This document shows positions 48,437 through 61,000 of a stretch of DNA of 64,000 bases, piece after piece (within the stretch, counting starts at the first letter, position 1; each line of letters starts with the position of its first letter). The notes under the pieces were generated by a model. The model did not search any database and was not told where the DNA came from. It saw nothing but the letters and a program-made list of their open reading frames with translations. A program made the translations under genes and the position numbers. The DNA comes from Fulvivirga sediminis (GTDB taxonomy: Bacteria; Bacteroidota; Bacteroidia; Cytophagales; Cyclobacteriaceae), in assembly GCF_016757215.1 (NCBI RefSeq), contig NZ_JAESIY010000016.1, forward strand, positions 19,357 to 83,356. The letters are read 5' to 3'.

Positions 48437-51400
48437 GTGAAGAATCTTTTAACGAAACTAAGAAATAAGCGGATTGAATTGACTGTGGTCGATGGCAAAC
48501 TCAAGGTGAATGCCCCAACTGGGGTAATGACTAAGGATTTGCTTGAGGAGATAAAGAGCAGGAAAGATGAGTTGGTAGATCATATTCAAAAGGCCAATGA
48601 AATAAAACATACTAACATCCCCGTTGCAGAGAAAAGGGAAAATTATCCACTTTCCTCTGCACAAAAACGCCTTTACTTTTTATATAGCTATGATACCTCA
48701 TCTTTAGTATATAATATTCCAAAAGTGATGAAGTTGGACAGAGATGTGGATGTAAATAGACTTACGAGTGCGTTTAATGTTTTGATAAACAGGCATGAAA
48801 GTTTGCGTACATCATTCATCCTGGAAGAGGGAGAACCGGTTCAGAAGATTCACTCAGATGTTAATTTCAAGCTTGACATATTAGATATCAGAGATGGTAA
48901 CGTAGCGGAGCTGATTCCTCAATTAATAAAGCCCTTTGATTTAGCCGAGGCGCCTATTCTAAAGGCTACGCTCATAAGAGATGACAATGATGCCTGGCTT
49001 GTAATGGACATTCACCACATTATAGCAGATGGAACCTCTGTTATGATTATGGAAAAAGAATTGAAGGAAATTTATGAGGGACATCAATTAAATCCTTTAG
49101 ACGTGCAATACAAGGATTTTTCAGAATGGCAGCTGAAAAGGCACAATGGTGAAGCTTATAAAGTGCAGGAAAGGTATTGGCTAGACAAGCTTGGAGAAGA
49201 ATTGCCCGCCTTAAATTTACCTTTAGATAGTCCACGGCCTGATGTCCAGACCTTCAGAGGTGGTTTTGTGAATTTTCAGTTTTCGGAGGATAAAACCAAA
49301 GCATTGAGGATGTTTTGTGAAAAGCACAATGTTACCACCTTTACTCTAATATTGTCTATTTACCAGATCATGCTCTCTAAAGTATGTAACCAAGAGCAAA
49401 TTTTAGTAGGAAGTCAGGTGGCCAGCAGAAATCATGATGAAATACAAGGTGTGATTGGTAATTTCGTTAATACTTTGGTTTTTCAGGGCTTTCCTGAAGG
49501 ACCAAAATCTGTGATGGAATATGTTGAAGAAGTAAAAGCAAATGTCTCGGAAGGTCTGGCACATCAGGAATATAAGTTTGATGAGTTGGTTGAAAAAATC
49601 TCAACTAAAAGAGAGCCCGGAAGAAATCCGGTATATGATTCTGCCTTTGTATTTCAGAACTACTTTAACGAATACATGGAGAATCGGGAGGAAAGCTGGA
49701 AATACGAATCCTCTGAAAGTACCATCGCTAAGTTTGATATTGATCTCGAGTGTTTCGAAACGAAGGATCACTTCGATTTTACTATTCATTATTCTACTGA
49801 TTTATTCAGGAAGGAGACTATCTATAATTTTATAGAATATTTTGAGGTGGTTTCTGATGTATTGATAAGTCAGCCTCAACTCAAATTGCAAGAGTTAGAA
49901 TTATTATCTGCCTCGAAAAAAGAGGATATGATAAGTACGTGCATGGGTGATGTACACAGTTTTGACCAAAAGACGGTGAAGGAACTGTTTGAAGAAATGG
50001 TTCAGGAGTATCCAGATAAAATAGCCCTGATCAATGGAGAACTTACTTGGACATTTAAACAACTCAATCAGGAAGCCAATAGAATAGCCCGAAAGATTCT
50101 CTCCTCACCTATAGAGAAGAAGAGAGTCGCTATATTTGGTAAAAGGGACTTTAGCATGATTGCTTCGATTATCGGAGTAGTTAAAGCAGGGATGACCTAT
50201 TTGACCATTGATGAAAATTATCCTGCTGACAGAATTCAGTATATGATTGAGTCGAGTCAGATTGAAGTTGTTATTAACACAAGTGACAAATCACTGTCAG
50301 AGAATATACAGACTGTCAGTACCATATATGTCGACGAACCTTCATTGGAAGGTCTCCACGCAGATAACCCCGAAGGAGTAACCATGACTGATGAGGCATA
50401 TATTATCTATACCTCTGGAACTTCCGGACAGCCTAAAGGTGTCGTATGTCTTCATGATGGGCTAGGAGACTATGTGCAGTCCCTCTATCATAGTCTTGGG
50501 CTGCAAGGAAATGATGTTTTTCTGCATACGGCGACATTTTCCTTTTCTTCTTCAGTTCGTCAGCTTTTTATGCCTTTGTGTCATGGCAATACTCTCGTAC
50601 TCGCACAAAAGGAAGAAATTGAAAATCCATTACATCTCTTTAGCACTATTGGCAAGCAATCGGTGAGTGTAATTGATCTGGTCCCTTCTTATTTAAGAAA
50701 TTGCCTTGCTGTGCTTAGCAGCCAATCGAATGATGTTGCTGAGCGAATCTTAGACAATCAACTCAGGTTAATTCTTACAGCGAGTGAACCTTTACCAATA
50801 GCCCTTGTAACAAAGGCTTACAAATTTTTTAGTGATGACCTACAACTAATCAATATGTATGGTCAGACTGAAACTACAGGTATTGCAGCTACATTTCCAG
50901 TCACGAAGACACTGGTTTCAACTGGAGGAATCGTACCGATCGGGCGGCCAATAGCCAACTCAAATTGCTACATACTTGATAAAAATCAAAACCTCGTACC
51001 GAAGGGTGTGGAAGGTGACCTGTATATTGCAGGCCCACATCTGGCCAAGGGATATATTGTTGATGGCGGGATAAATGATGATAGTTTTTCTCACAGTTCT
51101 GCTTTTAATGAAAGAATTTATAAAACCGGAGATATAGCAAGGTACAATACTGATGGAATTCTTGAATATAAGGGTAGAAAGGATAATCAGGTAAAGATAA
51201 GGGGATTTAGAATCGAGCCCGAGGAGATTGCACAACTAATGCATGATATCGAAATCGTTAATGACGCCTTAGTTACTGTTTTACCTGAAGATTTACTTGT
51301 AGCTTATTACGTGGCTGAAGAGGAGGTTGAACCTCAATTATTCATAGATTATTTAAAGGAAAAGGTACCAGATTACATGGTTCCTGTACACTTTGTCTGG

Positions 51401-54400
51401 ATTGAGCATATACCATTAACACCGAATGGTAAGATAGATAAAAAAGCACTACCCTTGCCATCTTTTAGTTCTTCTGAAAATCATTTGGAACCTATCGACG
51501 AGATAGAAGAAGGTCTTGTTGAGGTTTGGCAGGAAATTTTGAAGATAGATGCCGCCTTGATCAGCACAAACAAAAGCTTTTTTGAATTAGGGGGACATTC
51601 TTTAAAAGCCATTATCCTCTCCAATAGCATACATCAAAAATTTGGTGTGGAAGTATCATTGAGAGAGATATTTCGAAGACAGAATATTATACAGCTGGCC
51701 AGCTTTATTCGTGAAGCTGAAAAAGGCACCTACGAAGCTATTCCGATAGCCCCTTCCAAAGAATATTACGTGCTAAGCCCAGCTCAAAGGAGGCTATATT
51801 TCTTGAATCAAATGAATGCCGGAACATTGGCGTACAATATGCCTCAGTTTTTGGTGGTTAACGGAGATTTAGATTTTGAAAAGTTTGAGACAGCTTTCAA
51901 AAAACTGATAGATCGCCATGCCAGCCTTAGAACATCGTTTCATATGGTAGATGGCATGCCTATGCAGAAAGTACATAGTGCTGTCGATTTTAGTATTAAC
52001 TATTCATCTGACAAAAATATTAATGAAACGGATTTGCATGCCAGATTGTGTCCCTTTGATCTTACTAAAGCACCGCTGCTAAGCGTAGATTTAATTAGGA
52101 AGACTAATGATAAATATTTTCTTATCGTGGATATTCATCACCTGGTTACTGATGGAGCCTCACAGGGAATATTAATCAATGACCTGAAGACGCTATATGA
52201 AGAGGAGCTTCCGGCACTCAAGACAGACTACAAAGATTACGCCGAATGGCAGAATACGGAGCAATATAGTGAAATGGTAAGGACCCAAAAGCAATATTGG
52301 GAACGACAATTTGCTACGTCTCCTGAAAATTTAGCATTGCCAACTGATTTTGCAAGGCAGGGACTTAATGACAGTGGTGGCTTTATAAATATTGGATTAG
52401 AAGAAGATGTTGTAAACAATATCACAGCCTTGAGTCAAGCACATGGCACCACCAACTTCGTCATGATCCTGACAGTGCTCAATGTGTTTTTATCAAGACT
52501 GTGCAATCAGAATGACATCGTCATAGGTGTGCCGTCTATCAACCGAAATCATGCCGATGTACAGGACATGGTAGGACTGTTTCTAAATACGCTTGCCCTG
52601 AGAAATTTCCCGCAAAAAGATCAATCATTTAGTGAATTTCTGGGTGAGGTGAAGATGAATATGCTGGAAGCTCAGGAAAATCAAAATTTTCAGTTTGAAG
52701 ATCTGTTGGAATTGCTTGATATAGATAGGGATATTAATAGAAATCCCCTATTTGATGTATTTGTGAACTATCTCAATTTTGAGAGGGCCTCTGTGACCAC
52801 CATGGGCGAATTGGAATTTGCACCACTGCAGGAGTTAGATACTGAAGTAGATAAAAATCAGTCAGTAGCTGTATCTCCACGGATTCATAGCAGGTTTGAC
52901 CTTACATTTTATGTGTCTGAGGGTGAAGGACAGATGAATCTCTCGATGGTTTATAAGGCCAGTATATTCACACCGGAAACAATAGATTATCTTGCCGCAC
53001 AGCTCAAGGGATTAATTTTGCAAATTGTTGATGAACCGGAGACAAGTATTGGTGATTTTACAATGTTCTCTACTAAATCACTGGAGAGGAGCTCTACAAA
53101 ACTGTCTATTCAACAGGCATATGAGCTCTTCACGCAAGAAAGTGTCGAGTCAACTATAGATCGTAGATTTGAAGAACAGGTAGATAAGTATGGTACTCAT
53201 GATGCCCTGAAAATAGGATCTCTCACGCTGACTTACAGTCAATTGAATAACAGAGCCAATCAGATTGCAGAGAGAATTCATCAGCTTTCTACTAAAAATG
53301 ACGGTGTAGCATTACTATTTAATATGGGTGCGAATATGATCGTTTCCATGCTTGGGGTGGTAAAAACTAATGCATTCTATGTGCCTATAGACCCTGCATA
53401 TCCGCAGGAAAGGATACAGTTTATGCTGGAAGATAGTGGAGCAAAGGTGCTTCTGGTAGATCATGAGTCATGGTCATTAGGAGAGCAATTCAAAGCAGTC
53501 AATAAAAATCTGATTGTCATAAATATTGACGAACTCATTGATGAACAAAATCAGGTAAATAATCTGGAGATTCAAAAGGATAAGGAGGCGAAGGCATATT
53601 TGCTTTATACTTCAGGTACTACAGGTCTACCAAAAGCAGTTGTTCAGGCTCATCGTAATGTGTTACATTTTTCCAGGGTATATACCAACGCTTTGCACAT
53701 TGGCCAAGAGGATAGATTGACCTTACTCTCTACCTACTGTTTCGATGCATCCGTTATGGATATTTATGGGGCATTGCTAAATGGAGCGACGCTGTATCCA
53801 TTCAATTTGAAGGCAAATGGTATTGCTGCATTCCGTGATCTTATCTATAAAGAAAATATCACTATTTATCATTCCACTCCTTCAGTTTTTAGATCAGTCT
53901 TTGATACTGAAGTATCTCAGAAAGTGCCTGAAGCAGTTAGACTGGTAGTGATGGGAGGAGAGCCTGTTGTGCCGAAGGATTTGGATATATACGTCAGTAA
54001 ATTCAATGATGAGTGTATTTTTATCAATGGATTAGGACCTACCGAATCTACAATAACTTTACAAAACTTTATCTCTAAAGAGATGGCCATGTCTTCCCGA
54101 AGAAGGACTGTTGCAGTAGGACTTCCTGTTGAGCAAACTGAAGTACTTATTTTGAATGCGCAATATAAAGAAGCTGCAGTATTTGAAACAGGCGAGATCG
54201 TGTATAAGAGTGAATACCTTGCTTTAGGATACTGGAATAATCCAGAGGCAACGGAGAGAGCTTTCGTAGAATGTATAAATGATGTTAAGGGTAGGTATTA
54301 CAAATCTGGAGATCAAGGCAGAAGAAGGGCAGATGGAACCATAGAATTTCTGGGACGAAATGACCGCCAGGTAAAAGTTAATGGCTACAGGGTAGAACTT

Positions 54401-54982
54401 GAAGAAATAGAAAATCAGATATTAAAGCACGAACTGATAAAGCAGGCTGTAGTCCAGGTTGACGAGTTAGGAGGCGCTAATTGTCTTATAACCTATTATA
54501 CCTCATATACTGAAGAAGCTGTTGAAAATATAAAAAATTATCTATCGCAAAAAGTGGCTTCATTCATGTTACCCAGGTTTTTCATTTTTATGGATCAGTT
54601 ACCACTTACTCCAAATGGTAAACTGGACAGAAAAGCCCTACCAAAACCTGAGCTTACTGTAGAGAAAAGTTGGACTGCCACCACAGAAACAGAGCGTCAA
54701 CTTACTTCTATGTGGGCGGAGGTTTTAGAGACACCGAGTGAGTCAATACCAAATGATCAGAGCTTTTTTGAGATAGGAGGAGACTCATTGAGACTACTTA
54801 AACTCAGCGATATGATGAATAGAGAGTTTTCCCTGAACTTGGATATTGTTGATCTTTTTAGATATCCAACACTGGCCGGTATGGCTAATCTGATAAAAGG
54901 AGTGAATGGTGAGAGCAAAGTTGACCAAACCACAGATGAAGAAGTGGAAGGGCTATCAGACATTATGAATTTATTGAATTAA
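48437..54982 (+). CDS. NRPS dimodule: TubC-type docking domain-C-A-PCP-C-A-PCP
   Basis: 2181 residues. The start is a GTG: an in-frame TAA at 48416-48418 leaves no ATG upstream, and the docking-domain fold begins here. It is one of few starts in the window with a purine-rich stretch (CAGGGA) just before it. The N-terminal 50 or so residues match TubC-type docking domains. C1: HHIIADG (His193-His194, Asp198). A1: the motif is FSSSVRQ, with Ser704 in place of the Asp that binds the substrate amino group, and YGQTE instead of YGPTE. PCP1 Ser1055. C2: HHLVTDG (His1234-His1235, Asp1239). A2: FDASVMDIY (Asp1770), code about D-A-M-H-V-G-G-I-T, unassigned, with LGPTE for YGPTE. PCP2 Ser2117. The acidic amphipathic tail (EEVEGLSDIMNLLN) resembles that of gene 3, and the next gene again starts with a KS. 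Confidence 0.96.
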   Translation: MKNLLTKLRNKRIELTVVDGKLKVNAPTGVMTKDLLEEIKSRKDELVDHIQKANEIKHTNIPVAEKRENYPLSSAQKRLYFLYSYDTSSLVYNIPKVMKLDRDVDVNRLTSAFNVLINRHESLRTSFILEEGEPVQKIHSDVNFKLDILDIRDGNVAELIPQLIKPFDLAEAPILKATLIRDDNDAWLVMDIHHIIADGTSVMIMEKELKEIYEGHQLNPLDVQYKDFSEWQLKRHNGEAYKVQERYWLDKLGEELPALNLPLDSPRPDVQTFRGGFVNFQFSEDKTKALRMFCEKHNVTTFTLILSIYQIMLSKVCNQEQILVGSQVASRNHDEIQGVIGNFVNTLVFQGFPEGPKSVMEYVEEVKANVSEGLAHQEYKFDELVEKISTKREPGRNPVYDSAFVFQNYFNEYMENREESWKYESSESTIAKFDIDLECFETKDHFDFTIHYSTDLFRKETIYNFIEYFEVVSDVLISQPQLKLQELELLSASKKEDMISTCMGDVHSFDQKTVKELFEEMVQEYPDKIALINGELTWTFKQLNQEANRIARKILSSPIEKKRVAIFGKRDFSMIASIIGVVKAGMTYLTIDENYPADRIQYMIESSQIEVVINTSDKSLSENIQTVSTIYVDEPSLEGLHADNPEGVTMTDEAYIIYTSGTSGQPKGVVCLHDGLGDYVQSLYHSLGLQGNDVFLHTATFSFSSSVRQLFMPLCHGNTLVLAQKEEIENPLHLFSTIGKQSVSVIDLVPSYLRNCLAVLSSQSNDVAERILDNQLRLILTASEPLPIALVTKAYKFFSDDLQLINMYGQTETTGIAATFPVTKTLVSTGGIVPIGRPIANSNCYILDKNQNLVPKGVEGDLYIAGPHLAKGYIVDGGINDDSFSHSSAFNERIYKTGDIARYNTDGILEYKGRKDNQVKIRGFRIEPEEIAQLMHDIEIVNDALVTVLPEDLLVAYYVAEEEVEPQLFIDYLKEKVPDYMVPVHFVWIEHIPLTPNGKIDKKALPLPSFSSSENHLEPIDEIEEGLVEVWQEILKIDAALISTNKSFFELGGHSLKAIILSNSIHQKFGVEVSLREIFRRQNIIQLASFIREAEKGTYEAIPIAPSKEYYVLSPAQRRLYFLNQMNAGTLAYNMPQFLVVNGDLDFEKFETAFKKLIDRHASLRTSFHMVDGMPMQKVHSAVDFSINYSSDKNINETDLHARLCPFDLTKAPLLSVDLIRKTNDKYFLIVDIHHLVTDGASQGILINDLKTLYEEELPALKTDYKDYAEWQNTEQYSEMVRTQKQYWERQFATSPENLALPTDFARQGLNDSGGFINIGLEEDVVNNITALSQAHGTTNFVMILTVLNVFLSRLCNQNDIVIGVPSINRNHADVQDMVGLFLNTLALRNFPQKDQSFSEFLGEVKMNMLEAQENQNFQFEDLLELLDIDRDINRNPLFDVFVNYLNFERASVTTMGELEFAPLQELDTEVDKNQSVAVSPRIHSRFDLTFYVSEGEGQMNLSMVYKASIFTPETIDYLAAQLKGLILQIVDEPETSIGDFTMFSTKSLERSSTKLSIQQAYELFTQESVESTIDRRFEEQVDKYGTHDALKIGSLTLTYSQLNNRANQIAERIHQLSTKNDGVALLFNMGANMIVSMLGVVKTNAFYVPIDPAYPQERIQFMLEDSGAKVLLVDHESWSLGEQFKAVNKNLIVINIDELIDEQNQVNNLEIQKDKEAKAYLLYTSGTTGLPKAVVQAHRNVLHFSRVYTNALHIGQEDRLTLLSTYCFDASVMDIYGALLNGATLYPFNLKANGIAAFRDLIYKENITIYHSTPSVFRSVFDTEVSQKVPEAVRLVVMGGEPVVPKDLDIYVSKFNDECIFINGLGPTESTITLQNFISKEMAMSSRRRTVAVGLPVEQTEVLILNAQYKEAAVFETGEIVYKSEYLALGYWNNPEATERAFVECINDVKGRYYKSGDQGRRRADGTIEFLGRNDRQVKVNGYRVELEEIENQILKHELIKQAVVQVDELGGANCLITYYTSYTEEAVENIKNYLSQKVASFMLPRFFIFMDQLPLTPNGKLDRKALPKPELTVEKSWTATTETERQLTSMWAEVLETPSESIPNDQSFFEIGGDSLRLLKLSDMMNREFSLNLDIVDLFRYPTLAGMANLIKGVNGESKVDQTTDEEVEGLSDIMNLLN

Positions 54983-55002
54983 TCTAAGCACTTAAATATA
55001 GC

Positions 55003-58000
55003 ATGCAAAAATATAATGGAATGGAGATTGCGGTTGTTGGGATGTCCTGTCAATTTCCTGGAGCGAATGATGTATTAGAATTTTGGCAAAACCTAAAGGG
55101 TGGAAAGGAGAGTATAAAGCGGTTTTCCAAGGAAGAATTGTTGGCCGCTGGTGTGCCTAAAGATGTCATTGATAATCCAAAGTATGTAGCAGCAAGGGGG
55201 GAATTGTCAGGAGCTGAATATTTTGACTCAGAGTTCTTTGGCTATAGGGCTGCTGAAGCCAAGCTCATGGATCCACAGCTGAGACTCTTCTACCAGCATT
55301 GCTGGAAGGCAATAGAAGATGCTGCCTATGACCTGAATGACTATCAGGATAAAATTGGACTTTTTGCGGGTGGAGGGCCAAATAACAATTGGGAAAATGC
55401 ATCTATTCTTTCTAATACAGAAGGTGAGGTAGAAGAGGTAACAGCCTCTCAACTGCGCAACATATCATACTTGAGTACTCGCGTTTCCTATAAGCTTGAC
55501 CTTAAAGGGCCTTCGCTTTATATTAATACCACTTGTTCTACCTCATTGGTAGCGATCCAGAGAGCTTGCATGAGCTTGTTATTAAGAGAATGCAAGATGA
55601 GTCTGTCCGGGGGTGCATTTATTACCAATTATCCTGATCGTGGCTACCATTATCAGGAAGGTATGATCTATTCCGCAGATGGTCATTGTCGTGCATTCGA
55701 TCACAATGCCAGCGGAACAGTAGCAGGAGAGGGTGTCGGCGTGTTGCTTCTAAAGCGCTTGGACGATGCGATTAAAGATGGAGATACCATCCATGCCGTT
55801 ATTAAGGGAAGTGGGATTAACAATGATGGAGCTCAAAAAGTGTCTTATACTGCACCAAGTACAGAAGGGCAGCAAGAGGCCATTATGAAAGCCCTTAAAA
55901 TGGCAAAAGTTCCAAAGGAGAGTGTATCCTATATTGAAACTCATGGTACAGGAACTGGCCTGGGAGATGTGATTGAAATAGATGCACTCAATCGGGTGTA
56001 TGGAGAAAGTAAGACACCTTACTGTGCTATCGGGTCTGTGAAAACAAATATAGGTCACTTGGTTACAGCATCAGGAGTGGCAGGCATAATCAAGACCATA
56101 TTAGCTCTTAAGCATGGAGAAATACCACCATCACTTAATTTTGAAAAGCCTAATCCCAAAATTAATTTTAAGAATTCTCCATTTTATGTGAATGATTCCT
56201 TTAAGAAATGGGAGAGAGGACAACATCCTCTGAGAGCAGGAGTAAGTTCATTTGGTATTGGTGGTACTAATGTACATATGATATTAGAGGAAGCTCCGGT
56301 CAGGGAAGACCAGGCTCAAGTGCCATCAAGAAACCTTCAATTACTTCAGTTTTCGGCTAAGTCAGAATCAGCACTTGATGCTGGTATGACCAGTTTTAAA
56401 AATTATTTACTGCAGTACCCTGAGACTAGCTTAGCGGATGCGGCATATACACTCCAAGTCGGTAGGTCAGAGTTTTCATATCGCAAAACTCTGGTGGTAG
56501 ATTCCATAAGAGAGGCGATTACAAAACTTAGAATACCTGCCGATCTCAAAACAACTAAATCTTCAAAGTCAGACAAGAAACTGGCTTTCATGTTTACTGG
56601 ACAGGGAAGTCAATATCAGAACATGGGTATGCAACTGATGCAGGAGAAGATTTTCAGAGAGCATGCCACGCAGTGTTTCGAGTTGGCGAAAAAACTCACT
56701 GGTAAAGATTTTTATGAAATACTACAGTCTTCGCCTGAAGAGGTTAACCAGACTGTGAATAGCCAACCATTGTTATTCATTATCCAGTATTCGCTTACCA
56801 AACAATTGATGCATTGGGGGTATAAACCTGATGTGTTGATCGGTCATAGCATAGGAGAGTACGCAGCCGCATGTATTTCAGGAATACTGGAGCTAAAAGA
56901 TGCCTTGAAGCTAGTTGCCGTCAGAGGACAATTAATGCAGGAGCAGGAAAAGGGACAGATGTTAAGTGTTGCTTTGGGCAGGGAAGAATTGAAAAACTGG
57001 ATAGCCGGCAGAAAGGATATCTCATTAGCAGCATCCAATAGCTCGGCTCATTCCGTGGTCTCAGGAAGTGATGATGCTATCGAACAACTTAGGGTGCAAT
57101 TTGAGGAAAATGGAATACATTCTAGGTTACTTCATACATCACATGCCTTTCATTCATATATGATGAAACCAGTATTGGAGTCATTCCAAAAGTCGCTGGA
57201 AGAAGTGTCTTTTCATAATCATAGTATTCCGATTATATCAACTATGACGGGTAAGCCTGTTAATGGCGAAATGCAGCAGGCTGAATATTGGAAGGATCAG
57301 ATTGTAAATGAGGTAAAGTTCTCTGGGGCTTTGGAAAGTCTTTTAGCAGAAAACTCACTGGCTTGTATTGAAATAGGGCCTGGTGATACCTTATCCACCT
57401 TTGTCAGATCACATCATTTAAAGGCAGATGATCACCAAGTGTTCAGCACAATCAGTAAACCGGATCAGATTGCTGATGATAATAGATTCTTGCTACAAAC
57501 TGTTGGAAAACTATGGAGTACAGGCCTTAGACCAGACTATGACAACTTCTATGAAGATGAAAAGCGTAATCGTACTAACCTACCTACCTATGCTTTTGAC
57601 AAAGTTAAATATCCGTTGTACGTAGATTCGTACAAGATGATTTCAGACCTTATTGTGAAAGGTGGTGGCGCATCTGAAAATCCTGCGGAGTGGACGCACA
57701 AACTGACTTGGGAAGTTGAGGCTAAAAATTCGGAAAGTATAGTTGCTAACAGACCAGTAATCGTATTTAGTAGAGATTCGCAGCTAGAGACTGGGGAGGA
57801 CATATATTCTGTGAAACCAGGCACTCAGTATCAAAGAATTGGAGATAAGAGTTTCGAGATAGATGCTACCAATCCAGTTCATTTTGTGCAGTTATTTGAA
57901 GAACTGGGACTTGAAGATGTACGAATAGTATATGCATTGAACGACGAAAACAAGAAAGATACTAAGTCTAAAGTCGACGTTTGTTATTATGGATTACTCA

Positions 58001-61000
58001 ACTTGGTCAGAGCATTAGGAGGGCGCTCCTCATCATCTATTATAGACCTCCTGATGATAACCTTTGATGGTCACAAGGTACTGCCAGATGATAATATCAA
58101 TCCTTTCCAATCATTAGCAACAGGCGTAGCCAAGGTAGTTAATAAGGAGTATGCCAATATTGGCGTTATGCAGTTGGATTTTCATACTGATGATCCAGAT
58201 TGGTTGTCTACCGCTCTAAGTGAGCCTATCTCAGCCGGAGAAATAGCGGCATACAGAAAAGGGATAAGATTTACTCATGGTGTTAAATCCATTACCCTTA
58301 GACCCAAAGGTGGTATTCCTACATTCAAAGATCATGGGGTATATCTTATCACGGGAGGTGCCGGAGGTATAGGTCTAGCACTTGCGCAGCAGATGGCTGA
58401 GGAGATAAATGATGCTCATTTCATACTTATTGGTCGTAGTCAGCTCCCTGATCGCGAGCAGTGGGCACAAAGTAATCATGAGACTATTAAGAGAATCTCT
58501 GAGGTTGAAAACGCCGGAGGACATGTCCATTATTTAGCTATGGATGTAGCGGATAAAAAAGCTTATCCGACCTTGAAGAAAACGATCAAAGAAATAGGTC
58601 AACTCAATGGTATTATTCATGCTGCAGGAACTATAGATAGGGGAGGAATAATCCAAACTCGTGATATGGACACTGACAACTCCTTGCTGGCTACTAAGGT
58701 CTACGGTGCGCTTAATCTCTTGGAAGAGATCGTACATGACCAATTAGACTTTTTTATTAATTGTAGCTCTGCGGCGGCGTTTAAAGCACCAGTCGGTGAA
58801 GTGGCGTATGTATCAGTCAATTTGTTTTTAGATGCCTTGTCTTATAAATATCCGTTTATAAAAAGTATAGGTTGGAATGCCTGGGCCGAGTCAGGTATGG
58901 CTGTTAAAGCAGGAAACGGATTAGTAGGTGCTAATAGCGTAAGTAATAAAGAAGGATATACACTGTTCAAGAATATACTGAAGAGTCATGAATCTCATGT
59001 TATTATATCTAGAAATACCCTGACGTCAGACCAGCAATTAGAAGAGGAGCTAATCAGTGATGCGGAGGAAATAGACAACCTTAAAGAAAACATCAACCAG
59101 TCGTTGTCAGTAGAAGACAGGCTAACTTCATTGTGGGAAAAGTTCTTTGGCAAAGAAGGAATTAAGCCTTTAGATGACTTTTTCGAACTGGGAGGGGATT
59201 CTCTGAAAGCTCTGACCATGATTAATTGGATTAAGAAGGAATTTTCAGTTGATGTATTGATCACTGAATTTTTTAAGACGTCATCACTGAGACAGTTAGG
59301 CGAGTTTATTGAAGATGCGCTAGGATCTGCCAGGGAAAATATTATTCCAAAAGCCAAACTAGCAGCAAAGTATCCGGTAAGTGCAGCACAAAATAGGTTG
59401 TATTTCTTATGGAATTACGACAAAGGCTCTTTGGGCTATAATCTCCCCCAGTTTGTAAAGGTGGAGGGCGATGTTGACAAAGACAGGCTATCAAAGGCAT
59501 TTTCTGATCTCGTCGACAGGCATGAGATCCTGCGGACATCATTTGTTCATGAAGGGGATCAGGTGTATCAAAAGGTCAATAATATAAACTTTGCTGTTGA
59601 GTTTGCTGAGATTGCAGAGCACGAGCTTGATACTTATTTTGAAAATTTTTGCACACCATTTGACCTTACAAAAGCTCCATTATTGAGGGTAAAACTTCTT
59701 AAGGTTGACACAGGATTACATTATCTATTGGTGGATATTCATCATATAGCTACAGATGGTATTTCGCAAGGTATATTACTTCAGGAGTTTGCAGCGCTAT
59801 ATGCAGACGAGTCTTTGGAAAAACCATCCATTCAGTATAAAGATTTTGCCGTATGGCAAAAAGAGCAGACGACAGCTAAGAGCTGGATTGAACAAAAATC
59901 ATTTTGGATGAGCCAATATGATGGTGAACTCCCAGTATTGGATTTGCCAGCTGACTATAAAAGACCAGTCGATAAGCAGAAGCCTGGAGGGAAAGTTAGT
60001 TTTGAGTTTGAGTCTCACTTACAGAAACGAATAGCAGCTTTTAATGAAGATCAGCATGTTACATCATTCATGTTTCTTTTTTCAGCATATAACCTATTAT
60101 TAGGTAAATTAGCCAGAACCACGGATGTAGTTGTAGGTACTCCTACAGCAGGCAGGCCACATCATGACGTCGAGGGACTGGTAGGAATGTTCGTCAATAC
60201 TTTACCTATTCGCAGCCGCTTTGATCATGAGATGACCTTCAAAGAGTTTGTTCAAAATGTCAAGCAGGTTTCACTTCAAGCCTTTGAAAATCAACAGTAT
60301 CCTTTTGAAGAATTATTGAATGACCTGAAAGTACGAAGAGAAAGTAACAGACACCCGCTGTTCGATGTAATGTTCTCACTTCAAAATTTTGGAGGAGCGG
60401 CTATAGAGATACCTGGACTTGCACTCAAAAGGCAGGAGCGCAAATTGGGACATAACAAATTTGATTTGAGTCTTACAGGATATGAAGGGAAAGACAAACT
60501 TCTCTTTAATATTGAGTATTCAGGAGATCTCTTTGATGAAGCCACTATCCAACGCTATGCTAAGGGCTTTCAACAAATCATAAAGCAAGTCGCTGATAAT
60601 CCTGATATTCTCATTGGAGATATAAGCTTGGTGGATGAATATGAATATAAGCGTGTGGTTAATGATTTTAATCAGACTGAAAAATTATATCCTGAAAATA
60701 TTACTATTCTTGACCTATTTGAGAAGCAGGTGGCTGAAACACCAAATGCCAATGCGGTGCATCACGAAGATAGAGTCCTTACATATAGGGAGTTGAATGG
60801 AAGAGCCAATACACTTGCACTCCTTTTGAGTGAGAAGTATGTGATCAAATCAGGTGATATCATACCTGTAGTTATGTCCAGGGGCATTGATTTTCTGATA
60901 TCTGTTATTGCTATATGGAAGCTAAAAGCTGCGCCTGCTCCGCTCAGTATTTATTGGCCAGAGGCAAGGATCAAAAATGCCATAGATAAACTCAATGCAC

